A stretch of 64,000 nt of DNA from Labia minor. Its lineage: Eukaryota; Arthropoda; Insecta; Dermaptera; Spongiphoridae. The stretch lies in the NCBI GenBank assembly GCA_963082975.1, contig OY720346.1:50068296-50132295 (forward strand), written 5' to 3'. Each line of letters starts with the position of its first letter. Within the stretch, counting starts at the first letter, position 1. Made by a program: the position numbers and the translations under genes. Shown in pieces: positions 34,333-44,435 of the stretch. The notes beneath the pieces are model-generated. The model was not told the origin of the DNA, did no database searches, and saw only the letters and a list, made by a program, of their open reading frames with translations.

Positions 34333-34844
34333 TCTGGTTTATTTCTTATTTAATAAGGAAAATATAACCTATACATTTGACGGTTGTCAATTTTGTCGTG
34401 CTTAAAACATAATTTGTCGTGACATGACTATTTGGTAAGGATACCTAATTGGCCGTGCTAAATACCTAATTTGTCGTTAATTTTACTACTTTTACAGCTG
34501 ACAATTTGTCATGCAAATTACATTTTTTGACAGACTATTCCATATTCCCCTAATTTTAATAAGTTTCTTTTTATGTTATTATGTTTAATAAATTCTCTTT
34601 TATGATAAAAAATAATATTACTATTAAAAATTAGAATATTTCAATTTGTATTTTAAATTCTATAAAAATTCTAAATTGTAAAATTCTAAATTTGTAGATA
34701 ACTTCATAATGTTAGACATTTCATACATACATATACATACATACCACAGACTATATACATACATAGGAAATTATATATATTGATTGATATTCAGGCTATA
34801 TATTAAATAATTAAAGTTTTAATTATAATAATAATAATAAATAA

Positions 34845-35691
34845 GCGGGAGTGTCCTCCCCTAGACTTTCCCGCATATAAATATGTATAAAGAGTTGTGA
34901 ATGAATATTTAGAATGTAATAAAGTGCTACTTCCGGTTAACTGATATTTTAAATGTAAAAAAAACAGATATGGATATAATATAAATATTTTTAATTTTAT
35001 TTTATTTATAATATATAAGGGCTGGCTGTGACGTCATATAATTTTAAATTAAGAAAAAACTAATGAAGATGATTTTTCTCGAGGATAAAACCAATACAAA
35101 GTGCATAACACGTGGAGATATGCCTTCACGTGAAATTTGATATGAAAATAACCCTTCACTTCCTCTCTTCGATCGGCAATACTAGCACTTCCGGTTTCCG
35201 GATTTGCACCAAAAGTTGATCCATTCATCATACTGATGCATTAAGTAAATATACCAAATTTCATCAAAATCCGTTGAGCCGTTCAAGCTGTACACATCTC
35301 TACGGACACACAGCGGACGGACGGACAGACATCATGCTAAAAATACTTTTTTCTGTTAAGAAAATGCATGATTCGTGGAGATATGTACCTAAAAATATCC
35401 ACAGGTGAAATTTGGTGTGAAAACAATACCTCCCTTACTATCGTCGGTCGGTAAAAAGGAAACGCTACTTGTATAGGTAAAATGTCACTTCCGGTAGTCA
35501 GATCATGATGAAATTTGGTATCTGAATTTTTTTCATATTTTTAAATCTATATACAAAATATGAAGCAAATATCTCGAAGCAAACTGGTACTTTACTTGAA
35601 AGGTAAACGCAACCGGTGTAGGTAAAGTACCACTTCCGGTTAACCGATTTTGACGAAATTTTGTTTTGTTATACGAAGTATGCGGGAAAGT
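34845..35691 (-). mobile_element. HINE-3 (Helentron-like) with nested HINE-2
   Basis: Minus strand. The 5' terminus ACTTTCCCGCATA (complement at 35679-35691) recurs inverted at 34865-34877, followed by CTAG and a perfect hairpin, GGGAG-GACA-CTCCC (complement of 34847-34860). The interior has 'cacttccggtt' and 'ccgattttgacgaaatttt' blocks. A truncated HINE-2 copy occupies about 34957-35452. Confidence 0.75.
34957..35452 (-). mobile_element. HINE-2 copy, 3' truncated, nested in HINE-3
   Basis: The 5' end ACCGACCGACGATAGTAAGG is intact at 35433-35452 (complement). The copy ends at the 'atatccatatctgttttttt' block and lacks the terminal hairpin of the full copies. The 'ccgtccgtccgc' tract and the repeated unit are present. 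Confidence 0.8.
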
Positions 35692-35699
35692 AAAAACGA

Positions 35700-36361
35700 G
35701 GATTTCATTTTTCCAAAAGATTAAAATACTGAATTATTTTTCATATTAATATTGAAATTTAAGTTGACAGTGATATTTTATTCAAATATATTCAAATTTT
35801 TTAGATAAAAACATAAAAAAATTAGCAATCAAGTAGACTTTAAAGTTAAAGAATTAGTTTTTTTTTTATTTCTCCTAAAGAAAATACATATTAATAACAG
35901 AATGATAATAAATCATTTTTTTTTTCAAATATTTTCTTCTTTTTAGATCTATATATAGTATTCTTCCCATAATGTATTTTCCAACGAAAGTAGAAAAATT
36001 CAAAAGAGCGAAGGAAAAGCTATATTACTACTTTTCAGGCAATGTCGTCGTGTCCTCGACAGGAATTGTATTGTAAATGGAGAGAGTAGGACAGATGGAG
36101 GACAATGTCAGGAGGGAATCCAAAGGGATACAGACCGAAGTCAGGAAGGGAAGTCAAAAAGAGTCCTAGGAAATAAGAACGAAGAGGAAAATAAGGAAAT
36201 GCAATGAACCGATAAAGAGAAGAGGATGAGGGAGAGAGAGAAAAAAAAGAAAAAAACTTAAAAAAAACCTTTCTATCTTTCTAATAAATGAAACTTTACT
36301 CTTTTACTAAACGATATATTATATTCTCTACAGATCACTAGAAAGAAAAGGATTCTCAGTG

Positions 36362-36402
<41 letters not shown>

Positions 36403-36855
36403 ATTAATCTTTAGGGGCAAATAAAAAAACAGACAAGAAATAGAAATGAATCTTACAATAACAACATTCAGTTATCTCAATTTCACTTTCAAACAAATCT
36501 TTTGGACGTGAGATAAAATATGAGAAAAATGAATGGAAGTTATTTTGTAAAAAATCTCTAAAGAATAAAAAAAAAATAATTTTATTATTTGGTTATTTAT
36601 ACAAATTAAAATTCTCTATAAATTTATTTCATAAAATTAGATGTTGATGAATAAATTTATTTAATAATTTAGAAAAATTTTCTATTATCTAATAATGAGC
36701 CTGATTTGTTAGAGAGAGGGCATAAACTTAAATTAGGTAATGTTTTAACAGCAATTTGACTCGATTAACCTGAATATTTAATGATTTTATTTGTCAAATG
36801 TTTTTTGCTATGGATTCAACACTTAATTGGTAAGGTAATCACTCTTTGGAGAGGC
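35700..36855. other. Unique DNA with purine-rich patch
   Basis: Includes a mixed, purine-rich non-repeat patch at about 35980-36255 and (TA)n at about 36367-36397. No gene recognised. Confidence 0.45.
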
Positions 36856-36857
36856 CT

Positions 36858-37490
36858 ACGAGGTATGTTGAAAAGAAAATGTGAATTTTGAATTTTTGTC
36901 TTAAAAAAATGCTTATAAATGGTACAAGCGTTTTAAAAAAGCACGTTAAGTTCGATCAAATGTGCAAGTTTTGTTCAATGTTTTCATCGATTACAATGGC
37001 GTGGTGCATCATGAGTTCTTGCTAACAGGTCGTACTGTTAATAAGGAGTATTACAAGGAAGTTATGCAACGTTTGCGTGAAGCAATACGGCTTAAACGAT
37101 TGGAATTGAGGAAAAACAAATCATGGGTTCTGCATCACGATAATGCACCAGCTCATACATCATTGCTTTTTGGCCAAAAAAATACCGTAATCATGCCTCA
37201 ACCACCATTCACCAGACTTAGCTCCCTGCGACTTTTTCCTAGTCCTAAAAATGAAGACACCAATGAAAGCAAAGCGTTTTGCCACAATTGATAAGATAAA
37301 GTCAGAATCGAAGAACGACCTGATGGTCATACTGAAAAGCGTATTTCATAAGTGCTTGGACGATTGCAATAAGCGCTGGCATAAGTGCATTATAGCTGAG
37401 GGGAATTACTTTGAAGAGAACAAAATGGATATTGATCAATAAATAAATACTTTTAGAAATAATTCGAAATTCACCTTTTCGTTAGGGCTT
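36858..37490 (+). mobile_element. mariner element, C-terminal half only
   Basis: Related ends 'gtgaattttgaattttt' (about 36880) and the complement of 'aattcgaaattcacctttt' (about 37462-37480) enclose the second half of a mariner transposase. Same subfamily as 3661-4085. Confidence 0.7.
36962..37442 (+). pseudogene. mariner transposase, catalytic C-terminal half
   Basis: Reads VLFNVFIDYNGVVHHEFLLT, VNKEYYKEVMQRLREAIRLK, then KSWVLHHDNAPAHTSLLF, the second Asp block of DD34D transposases. One frame shift follows at about 37195, and the other frame gives HHSPDLAPCDFFL (third Asp block), KTPMKAKRFATIDKIKSES and RWHKCIIAEGNYFEENKMDI ending at a stop near 37441. The N-terminal HTH region and first Asp block are absent. 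The enzyme would cut and paste at TA sites in the nucleus; this copy cannot. Confidence 0.85.
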
Positions 37491-38121
37491 GGTTCTGAAA
37501 TAATATGTTTATTGACATAAAATTAAAATTAAATATCAATAATAATAATAAAAACAACATTTCTGCTATACATACACCCACACACACTTATACGTCAACG
37601 GAAAACCAATACTTTGGAATCAGGATGACTTGAAACGTTGAGATTTGTGAAAAAACGCATATCAGTCACTCTCATCAGGATCACAATACCTTTACTCTCA
37701 AAATATTTTGAATTTGTTTCAATTGTAAAGTAAAAAAAATTGTATAAATTGTAAATAATATATGTATATTTTGTGTAGACAAAAAAGTTAATAAATAAAT
37801 AAATAAATAAACGTCTATATATATATATATATATATATAATCAAAAACCAATGACATTTTTTTTATATAATTTATCATTCTATTCAACGAGTAATATAAA
37901 AATATTTTTTGACAGATTATACCTTTATTATTATAATATTTCATTCCGAGATATATCATTTTCATCTCTATAATATTTAATTGGTAATTTGATCTACCAA
38001 TTCTTCTAGATTTATGATTAGTTTTATTTAAATTTCGGATGATATCTACGATAATGATTTTATTAAAATTCATTAAAATGAAATAAAAAAATATTCTCTA
38101 AAAATTTTCTCATTAATTTTT
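37491..38121. other. A+T-rich spacer
   Basis: (TA)n at about 37818-37840 and a short CA-rich patch near 37571-37590. No gene recognised. Confidence 0.55.
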
Positions 38122-38265
38122 GAAGTGAAACTTCTTTAGCGGCGTCCTGACATTTGGTTGAGAATGGAGAGTGAATTGAAAAATTGAAATTTCGTAACGC
38201 AAGAGAGAAAAAAATTGAAATTTCGTAACGCAAGAGAGAAAAAAGATATAGATATAACGAGTGGG

Positions 38266-38412
38266 AATGAGATAGCCTCTATCTGCGTCTCCCTTTTGTG
38301 CGGTCTTTCGTTCTTGAGAAAGAGGCTATCTGCGTCTCCCTTTTGTGCGGTCTTTCGTTCTTGAGAAAGAGGCTGTCTGCGTCTCCCTTTTGTGCGATCT
38401 TTCGTTCTAATA
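38266..38412. repeat. 47-bp minisatellite, about three units
   Basis: The unit contains 'ctgcgtctcccttttgtgcg' and 'gtctttcgttcttgagaaag'. Three units here, one in copy 2 (about 61965-62015). A 32-bp tandem duplication ('gaaatttcgtaacgcaagag') lies just upstream at about 38183-38245 and is also single in copy 2. Confidence 0.85.
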
Positions 38413-38527
38413 CCCACTCGCTAGGTCCAAAGTCCATGGCGCGCATGCGCGCGAGTACGTTGACGCGGAATAATATTTCTCAGCCTCTACTGGGTCAAAG
38501 AATTAAAAATTAGTATGACTTATGATC

Positions 38528-39113
38528 AAAAGAGGGCGAGATCTCCACCTTGTCCAGTAGATATCGCAATTAAATACAATTTGAATTTAAATATATATTA
38601 ATTTCAAAATTTGCCTAAACATTTATAAAAATAAATATACATATGAAATTTGTTATTTTTTTTTAATATTAAAAAATATTTAATTTGAGATTAATTATAT
38701 GTAAAAAGATCAACTATCAAATAGATTCAAACTTTTATTTTCTTTGATTAGATTATAATTAAATATTATTTATATTATTTAAAAATTATTATTTTTCTAT
38801 TTATTAAGGATGTCTATTAAAAAATTGTAATTAACCTTATCATATGTCATATATTATAGCTAAGTTTTTTTGAATTTTTTAAAATTTTTTATATAATTAA
38901 TCTCAAATTAAATATTTTTTAATATTAAAAAATAACAAATTTCATATGTATATTTATTTATTTTTAATATTAAACGTATTTCATATGTATATTTATTTTT
39001 ATAAATGTTTAGGCAAATTTTGAAATTAATATATATTTAAATTCAAATTGTATTTAATTGCGATATCTACTTGAGCAAAGCAAACACAATGGTGAAGGCC
39101 CCGCCATCTCTTG
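38528..39113. mobile_element. Palindromic MITE inside the Helentron-like element
   Basis: Arms of about 155 bp: AGTAGATATCGCAATTAAAT from 38556 pairs with ATTTAATTGCGATATCTACT ending 39071. Outside these, 'caaaagagggcg' and 'cgccatctcttgag' look like diverged outer arms. The right arm carries a small internal duplication. No coding capacity. Absent from copy 2, where a larger block (about 38456-39278) is missing. Confidence 0.6.
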
Positions 39114-39560
39114 AGTTGTCTTGACCTAAAGCCAAGCGTGGTCGTTGGTTACGCCCTCTTAGGGACAATCATTTCTATCTCGGAGCCACGGATGTAAACC
39201 TTTACCTACGCATCAGTACGTGAGAGAGGCATATTACTTTTGAGCTATCGATAAATATTTCTACCTATCGCTGCTATACATGTAAGTCATATATAAAAAT
39301 TGATATTTATATATATATATATATATATATCGTGAAATAATTAAAATTCTCAAGTCAAATATACAGCGTGCACGCATACCGACGCATGTAATTGTGTGTG
39401 TGAACATGGTCGGCGATTCACACGCCAACACATACAGTTATGTGCGTCGATGACCATTCACGTTATTTATCCGAATCTCAACATTACTTTAACACTACTA
39501 AATCAATTTAAAATTATTATTGCATTTAAAACTGCTTTTCTCTACTCCACAGATTTCACT

Positions 39561-39965
39561 ATGCCGAAAAAAAATAACGACCAAAATTTAGACGATATTA
39601 TTTATTTCATACACCGTTCACTACTGGTTTATAGCCACACAGGTGCTAATGCACTTGAACGAGGCGAAGATAAAATCCCTCTAATTCTCGGGGGAGATTT
39701 TAATGTAAATTTTGGATCTGATGATTCGTTGCCGTTGATCAACTTTCTTCGAGAAACATTTGGTCTGCTTATAAATAACGATCCCAAGGAATCAACAACA
39801 AAATCTGGAACTACAATAGATGCTGTTTTTACACGTTATATAGAAAATATCGAATCACGAACATATATATCTTATTTTAGTTATCACAAGCCATTAATAT
39901 CAGTATTACCAATTGAAGCACCAACCGACAATAGTACAGGCAATGTAGATATGATGATAGAGTAG
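39561..39965 (+). CDS. Helentron-type endonuclease C-terminal fragment
   Basis: An open frame extends from 39396, but similarity-like sequence starts near the ATG at 39561. It reads MPKKNNDQNLDDIIYFIHRS, then KIPLILGGDFNVNFGS, LPLINFLRETFGLLINNDPK, TTKSGTTIDAVFTRYIENIE, SRTYISYFSYHKPLISVLPI. GGDFN is the Asp/Asn motif of the exonuclease-endonuclease-phosphatase fold, and TIDAVF and SYFSYHKP are its C-terminal motifs as found at the end of Helentron Rep-helicase-endonuclease proteins. Only the last third is present, so nuclease activity is doubtful. 'ctctactccacag' just before 39553 could be a splice acceptor. The frame ends at TAG 39963-39965, and HINE-2 inserted 13 bp later. Confidence 0.65.
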   Translation: MPKKNNDQNLDDIIYFIHRSLLVYSHTGANALERGEDKIPLILGGDFNVNFGSDDSLPLINFLRETFGLLINNDPKESTTKSGTTIDAVFTRYIENIESRTYISYFSYHKPLISVLPIEAPTDNSTGNVDMMIE

Positions 39966-39978
39966 ATAATAATAATAA

Positions 39979-40605
39979 GTTGACCTGTGGCCAGGTCCGA
40001 ACCGACCGACGGTTTGAAATAAATTAATTTCCAGCTACAGAAACAATTTCAAATAATTTTCATATATCTATTAATGCAATAAAAAACAGATATGGATACA
40101 TAAATAATAAATATAAACATTTTTAATTTTATTTTATTTATAATATATATGCAAGACCAGGCTGTGACGTCATGAATGGCTGGATGACGTCATATAATTT
40201 TAAATCAAGAAAAAACTAATAAATATGATTTTTCTCGAGGATAAAACCAATACAAAGTGCATGATTCGTGGTGATATATAAAAAAATCTCCTTTGGTGTG
40301 AAAATAACCCTTTCTTTCCTATCGTCGGTCGCTAATACTACCACTTCCGGTTTCCGGATTTGCACCAAAAGTTGATCAATTCATCCCACTGATGCATTAA
40401 GTAAATATAGCAAATTTCATCAAAATCGGTTGAGCCGTTCAGGCTGTACACATCTATACGGACGGACCGACAGACGGACGGACAGACATCATGCTAAAAA
40501 TACTTTTTTCTGTTTAGAAAATGCATGATTCGTGGAGATATGTAAAAATCTCCACATGTGAAATTTGGTGTGAAAACAATACCTCCCTTACTATCGTCGG
40601 TCGGT
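39979..40605 (-). mobile_element. HINE-2 full copy inserted in the Helentron-like element
   Basis: The minus-strand 3' end (complement of GTTGACCTGTGGCCAGGTC) is at 39979 and the 5' end ACCGACCGACG at 40595-40605. It lies inside an (ATA)n tract that is uninterrupted in copy 2 (about 60577-60594), which fixes the element limits to within a few bases. Confidence 0.88.
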
Positions 40606-40803
40606 AATAATAAAGCGAATATTTGTTACGAAAATTTTATACTGTTATATGTCTTTCGAAATGATCCCTTTATTTTTCTCTATTTCTCTCTCACTCACAC
40701 TCTCAACTAAAATTTCTCTTATTCTCTAGATTCTAAGAAGTTTCACTTCCGCCACGTGTACGATGCTGCACATTTTGCTTTTTTTTTAAGTATATCTTTA
40801 GAG

Positions 40804-41086
40804 CAGGGGTCGGCAACCTTTTTCAATAGTCGGGCACATTTCAGAAATAATATAACAGGAGTGGGCACATTTGGTATTACTTTAAAAAATCGAAAATGTT
40901 TAAGAGCCTGATCGTAAAAACATTTTACTTTTTTTTAGGACCATATTGAAAAATTGAAAAAGTCGAAAATATTTAATCGCCAAAATATTTTACGTTTTTT
41001 TTGAGTAATAATTTAATACTTAGTAATTTGAATGCGGGCACTTGAAATGGCTTCGGTGCTCGCGGGCGCCTGATTGCCGACCCCTG
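40804..41086. mobile_element. hAT MITE
   Basis: CAGGGGTCGGCAACCTTTTT at the left and GATTGCCGACCCCTG at the right. Flanked by CTTTAGAG (40796-40803) and CTATAGAG (41087-41094), an 8-bp duplication with one mismatch. The CAGGGGTCGGCAAC terminus is a widespread hAT type. Inserted 28 bp beyond the Helentron-like element. Confidence 0.87.
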
Positions 41087-41094
41087 CTATAGAG

Positions 41095-44000
41095 AATATA
41101 TTTTGTTTTCATTTGCACTGGCTTAATTTGTAATTGCTTAAATAATTAAATAAATTTAAAATTATTCAGATATTCAAGAATATTTTTTGCAACCTAGGTC
41201 ATATAAAACGGAGCCTTTACAAATTTTCTTTGTTTCTTCAAACAGCAGAAAGGGTATTGTTTTTTCATTTTTCATTTTCTAAAAAATAATAACTCTAAAT
41301 TTAGTATTAAAAGGATTGTTCTATCAAGAATTGTTCTATTAAGTAAAGTCTTGATGAAAGAAAAACAAAAGGAGAGAAGATTCGTCATTAAATCAGGATT
41401 TGTAAATATTGAATGTCGTTGTTGTCTCTTAAAGGGCATTGGTAGATATTTAATTAACTCGGAATGTCTCTTCTATTTGAAGCTCCCTCTTGGTCGCTGT
41501 GCCTTCAAGTAAATTGCAATTAGTTTAAGTCCCTTTACGAGTGTATTTGTATTTAATGATGATATGAAATGTCGTTTCCTTTTATTCAAATAACATGAAT
41601 AAATAGAGCCGAGCTGAGGAAAACTTTCTAGAGAAATTAACGATCGGATAATATTTCCAGCCTCCAATGTCTATAATAAGTTTACCTTCTGGATCAGATT
41701 ATCGGATAACGTTGAAATTTAATCAGCACCCAGAACGTAACGTATTCGATGCCTTTATTGATAATGCAATGCATGAAATAACAACAGTTAAGGGGTGAAT
41801 TCCCATCAGGAATTTTAAATGAAAATAGATAACAAGTGATCATGTCAAATAAACCCATCTAGGAGATGGGTGGATGGAGCATTCATAAATTTAAATCCAT
41901 TAATAAAATTATCAGAAAACATTTATTTAAATGAATTTAATGATAAGATCGGATTACCTATTTTTATTTAATATATTTATCTATTTTTATAACATAAAAA
42001 CTCTTATACTTTCATAATTTCATCCATGATGATAAAGTGAGGTTAAGTTTGAAGTTATGAAATCAAACAATCTTTTTTTCTTCTGAAATTTCAAATATTC
42101 CGTCTATATTCTTTGATCAATTCTTGTTACATTAATGTCCAATCTGATATATGATTAGTAATTCTTTTAATTAATAAAAATTATATAATTATACATAAGT
42201 AATAAATATTAATTAAAATAATTGTAATTGATTCAATTAAATATGTATACTTATATATATATATATATATATATATACATAAAGATAAATAATTATATTT
42301 TTATAAATTTAATGATTAATATAATAAATAAAATCAACTTTTTGGTACATATGAAAATTAATATTTAAATAAAGTTTCATTTTTAATTTTTTTTTTCAAA
42401 TTCCAATTTTAATATTAATATATTAAATATATAAGAAGTGGTGGAAATGTGATAATCCTATTTGTTATATAATAATAATTTTAATTAAACATTTATTTAT
42501 TCATTAAAAAATACTTGATTTATTTATTATACTGTAAATAAATAATGAATGCATTTAAATATTATTGTTAAATATCATATTAATATTTGTTCAATTGAAA
42601 TATATAAGTACGGTCAGCTCTCCTCTCATTCGGGCAATAAACACAGGCTTTGTGAATGTGTTGGTAAAATAGAGTGGGGAAAATTGTCCCCAAGCTTGAC
42701 CTAGCTTAAATTAAAATCTCTCCATGGTATGCCAATAATAATACAAGTATAAGAATTTTATTAATTTATTTAATTATAATGTTAGCTATGACTTCTAAGA
42801 GGCAAAGAATATAAAAAAATAATAATCACAATTAAGATTTTCAAATACAATGAATGTTCTATATAAGCAACCTCTATAAAAGCAACTTATTTTTCTACTG
42901 TTCTGTATAAGCAACTTATTTTTTCAAAGCTAAATATTTGAGTCGAAAGCTGTTCATAACCTCAAATTGTAAAAAATTCTGTTATTGGAATGTTTCTGTT
43001 TTGAGCTACACATATTGAAGTTAATTTCTGTTAATTAGAATAGTTACTAGAATTACTTTTAGTTTCTGTTATTTAATTAATATTGTTGTGGTTTTTATCC
43101 TCATTTTTTCCATATAAGCAACTTTTCCCAATAAGAATTTTTTTTTATTGAAATTGGTTCAAATAAGTTACAAGTATAGAGCGTTCACTCTATCAATTTT
43201 ATTTCTAGATAAATATACAAGTATCTATTTTTTCTATATATAAATGAAAACATAAAAAACATAATGATTTTTATTCAAACCAAATTTATATTCATGTTCT
43301 AATTAAATTATTTGAAATACGTAATATGATTATCGTTTTTATAACAATTTATTTAAAAATTTTTTCAAATTGAAATGTTTCCATGTTCTAAATTTGAAGA
43401 ATTTGACATCCACACTTGATGGAAATGATTGTGGTAAAACAAATACATTCATATCCCTTTCCCTTTATCTTCTGAAATGTCAACGATGCTCGGAATTTGA
43501 TGGCATTTTCATATTTTGTAAATTAAAATAAGTATCTCTGTTTCATTTCTTTCTTTTTCAATTAAATGAAATATTTTCGAAAATCTTGTGAATTTAGATT
43601 GGAAATTATCTTTGGAATTTATTAAATAATAAATAAATATTTGTATGGGTTGTGTTATTTAATTAATTAGTAGGTGAATTGATGATATTTAGTTTTTATT
43701 TCTTCTGGTAAAATTATTATAATATCCATTTCACTTTTAGACATATTTTCATTGGATAGTCCTTTGAAGAAAAGACAAGATAAGCCAATTTTTATAACGT
43801 TTTTCTTAACTTCACTTGGCGCCTGTTTCTCTGTCTGTCTCTTCGCTCTTTTGACAAATTGAAATCGATTTTTCGACTTTTTATCGTATAGACTTTTGAA
43901 AATTTCTATAGATATTTCACTGGATCCCTAGAAGTTATAGAAGAAATATAATTGAATTATAATTAATTAATTGTAATTAATTAGCGATTACTTTTAGTAA

Positions 44001-44326
44001 CTAACTCCTTTTGTATTGCTCCGATTAATTTTTTCAACCGATTAAGTTCTTGTTAATATTTAATATGTATGGATTAAAAATTTTCTTCAATGTCAATATT
44101 TGAAACGAGAGAAACACATACGAATTGTTCTTAGTGAGAAGGAAATTTATAAATAAATAAGTAAAAATAATCATTTCTATTTCCATAAAGATACTATTTA
44201 AAAAAATCACAAGAAATCCATAAATCATTGATTAACTAAGAATAATTAATCCAACGAATTTTTAATCATCTAAGTTTATCAAACAACTGATTTACGTACA
44301 TTTGGGTAAATTTATAAAGGAAAAAA
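41095..44326. other. Long unique stretch
   Basis: No gene found. 41390-41710 is of mixed composition without repeat ends. 42850-43150 has repeated 'tataagcaactta' motifs near both sides and may be an eroded pogo-like MITE. 43789-43850 (minus) shares 'agtgaagttaagaaaaacgt' with 33470-33500, a dispersed repeat of unknown type. (TA)n at about 42255-42277. Confidence 0.4.
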
Positions 44327-44435
44327 TGTGGGATGTCTCCGCTCGGCTATCATGCAAATTCCAATTGTGTGGATAAATTAACACATATATATTATATTTA
44401 AATTAAATTATAAATTAAAATTAATAAATAATTTT
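44327..44435 (-). mobile_element. HINE-1 copy G, 3' fragment
   Basis: Minus-strand remnant: 'gggatgtctccgctcggcta' followed by 'catgcaaatt' and the A+T-rich subterminal block. The rest is missing. Confidence 0.6.

Larger units (their letters stand above)
32750..34540 (+). mobile_element. Degraded MULE (Mutator-like) element
   Basis: Candidate inverted ends 'atcaaaaaatgtattcagac' (about 32767) and, in reverse complement, 'gtcaaaaaatgtaatttgca' (about 34508-34535) bracket a FLYWCH-type coding remnant. 'acgacaaa' motifs cluster near both ends. The ends are imperfect, so the exact limits are uncertain. Confidence 0.45.
38122..40775 (+). mobile_element. Endonuclease-bearing Helentron-like element, copy 1
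   Basis: Begins GAAGTGAAACTTCTT (38122-38136, itself a small palindrome) and has its exact inverse AAGAAGTTTCACTTC at 40735-40749, followed by a weak hairpin GTGTA-CGATGC-TGCAC (40756-40771). This is the same subterminal-repeat plus 3' hairpin plan as the HINEs. It holds a 47-bp minisatellite, a palindromic MITE, an endonuclease fragment, and a full HINE-2 copy (39979-40605). Copy 2, at 60416-62125 on the other strand, lacks the HINE-2 and the MITE region. No Rep or helicase is visible, so it is a deletion derivative. Confidence 0.8.

Noticed and set aside
39396-39560. Upstream ATG at 39396 as the start of the endonuclease fragment
   Set aside because: The first 55 residues show no family resemblance, and a possible splice acceptor lies just before the better-matching start at 39561. 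I chose 39561 but cannot exclude the longer form.
42850-43150. Possible pogo-like MITE with 'tataagcaactta' motifs
   Set aside because: The repeated motif is suggestive, but ends and target duplication could not be fixed.
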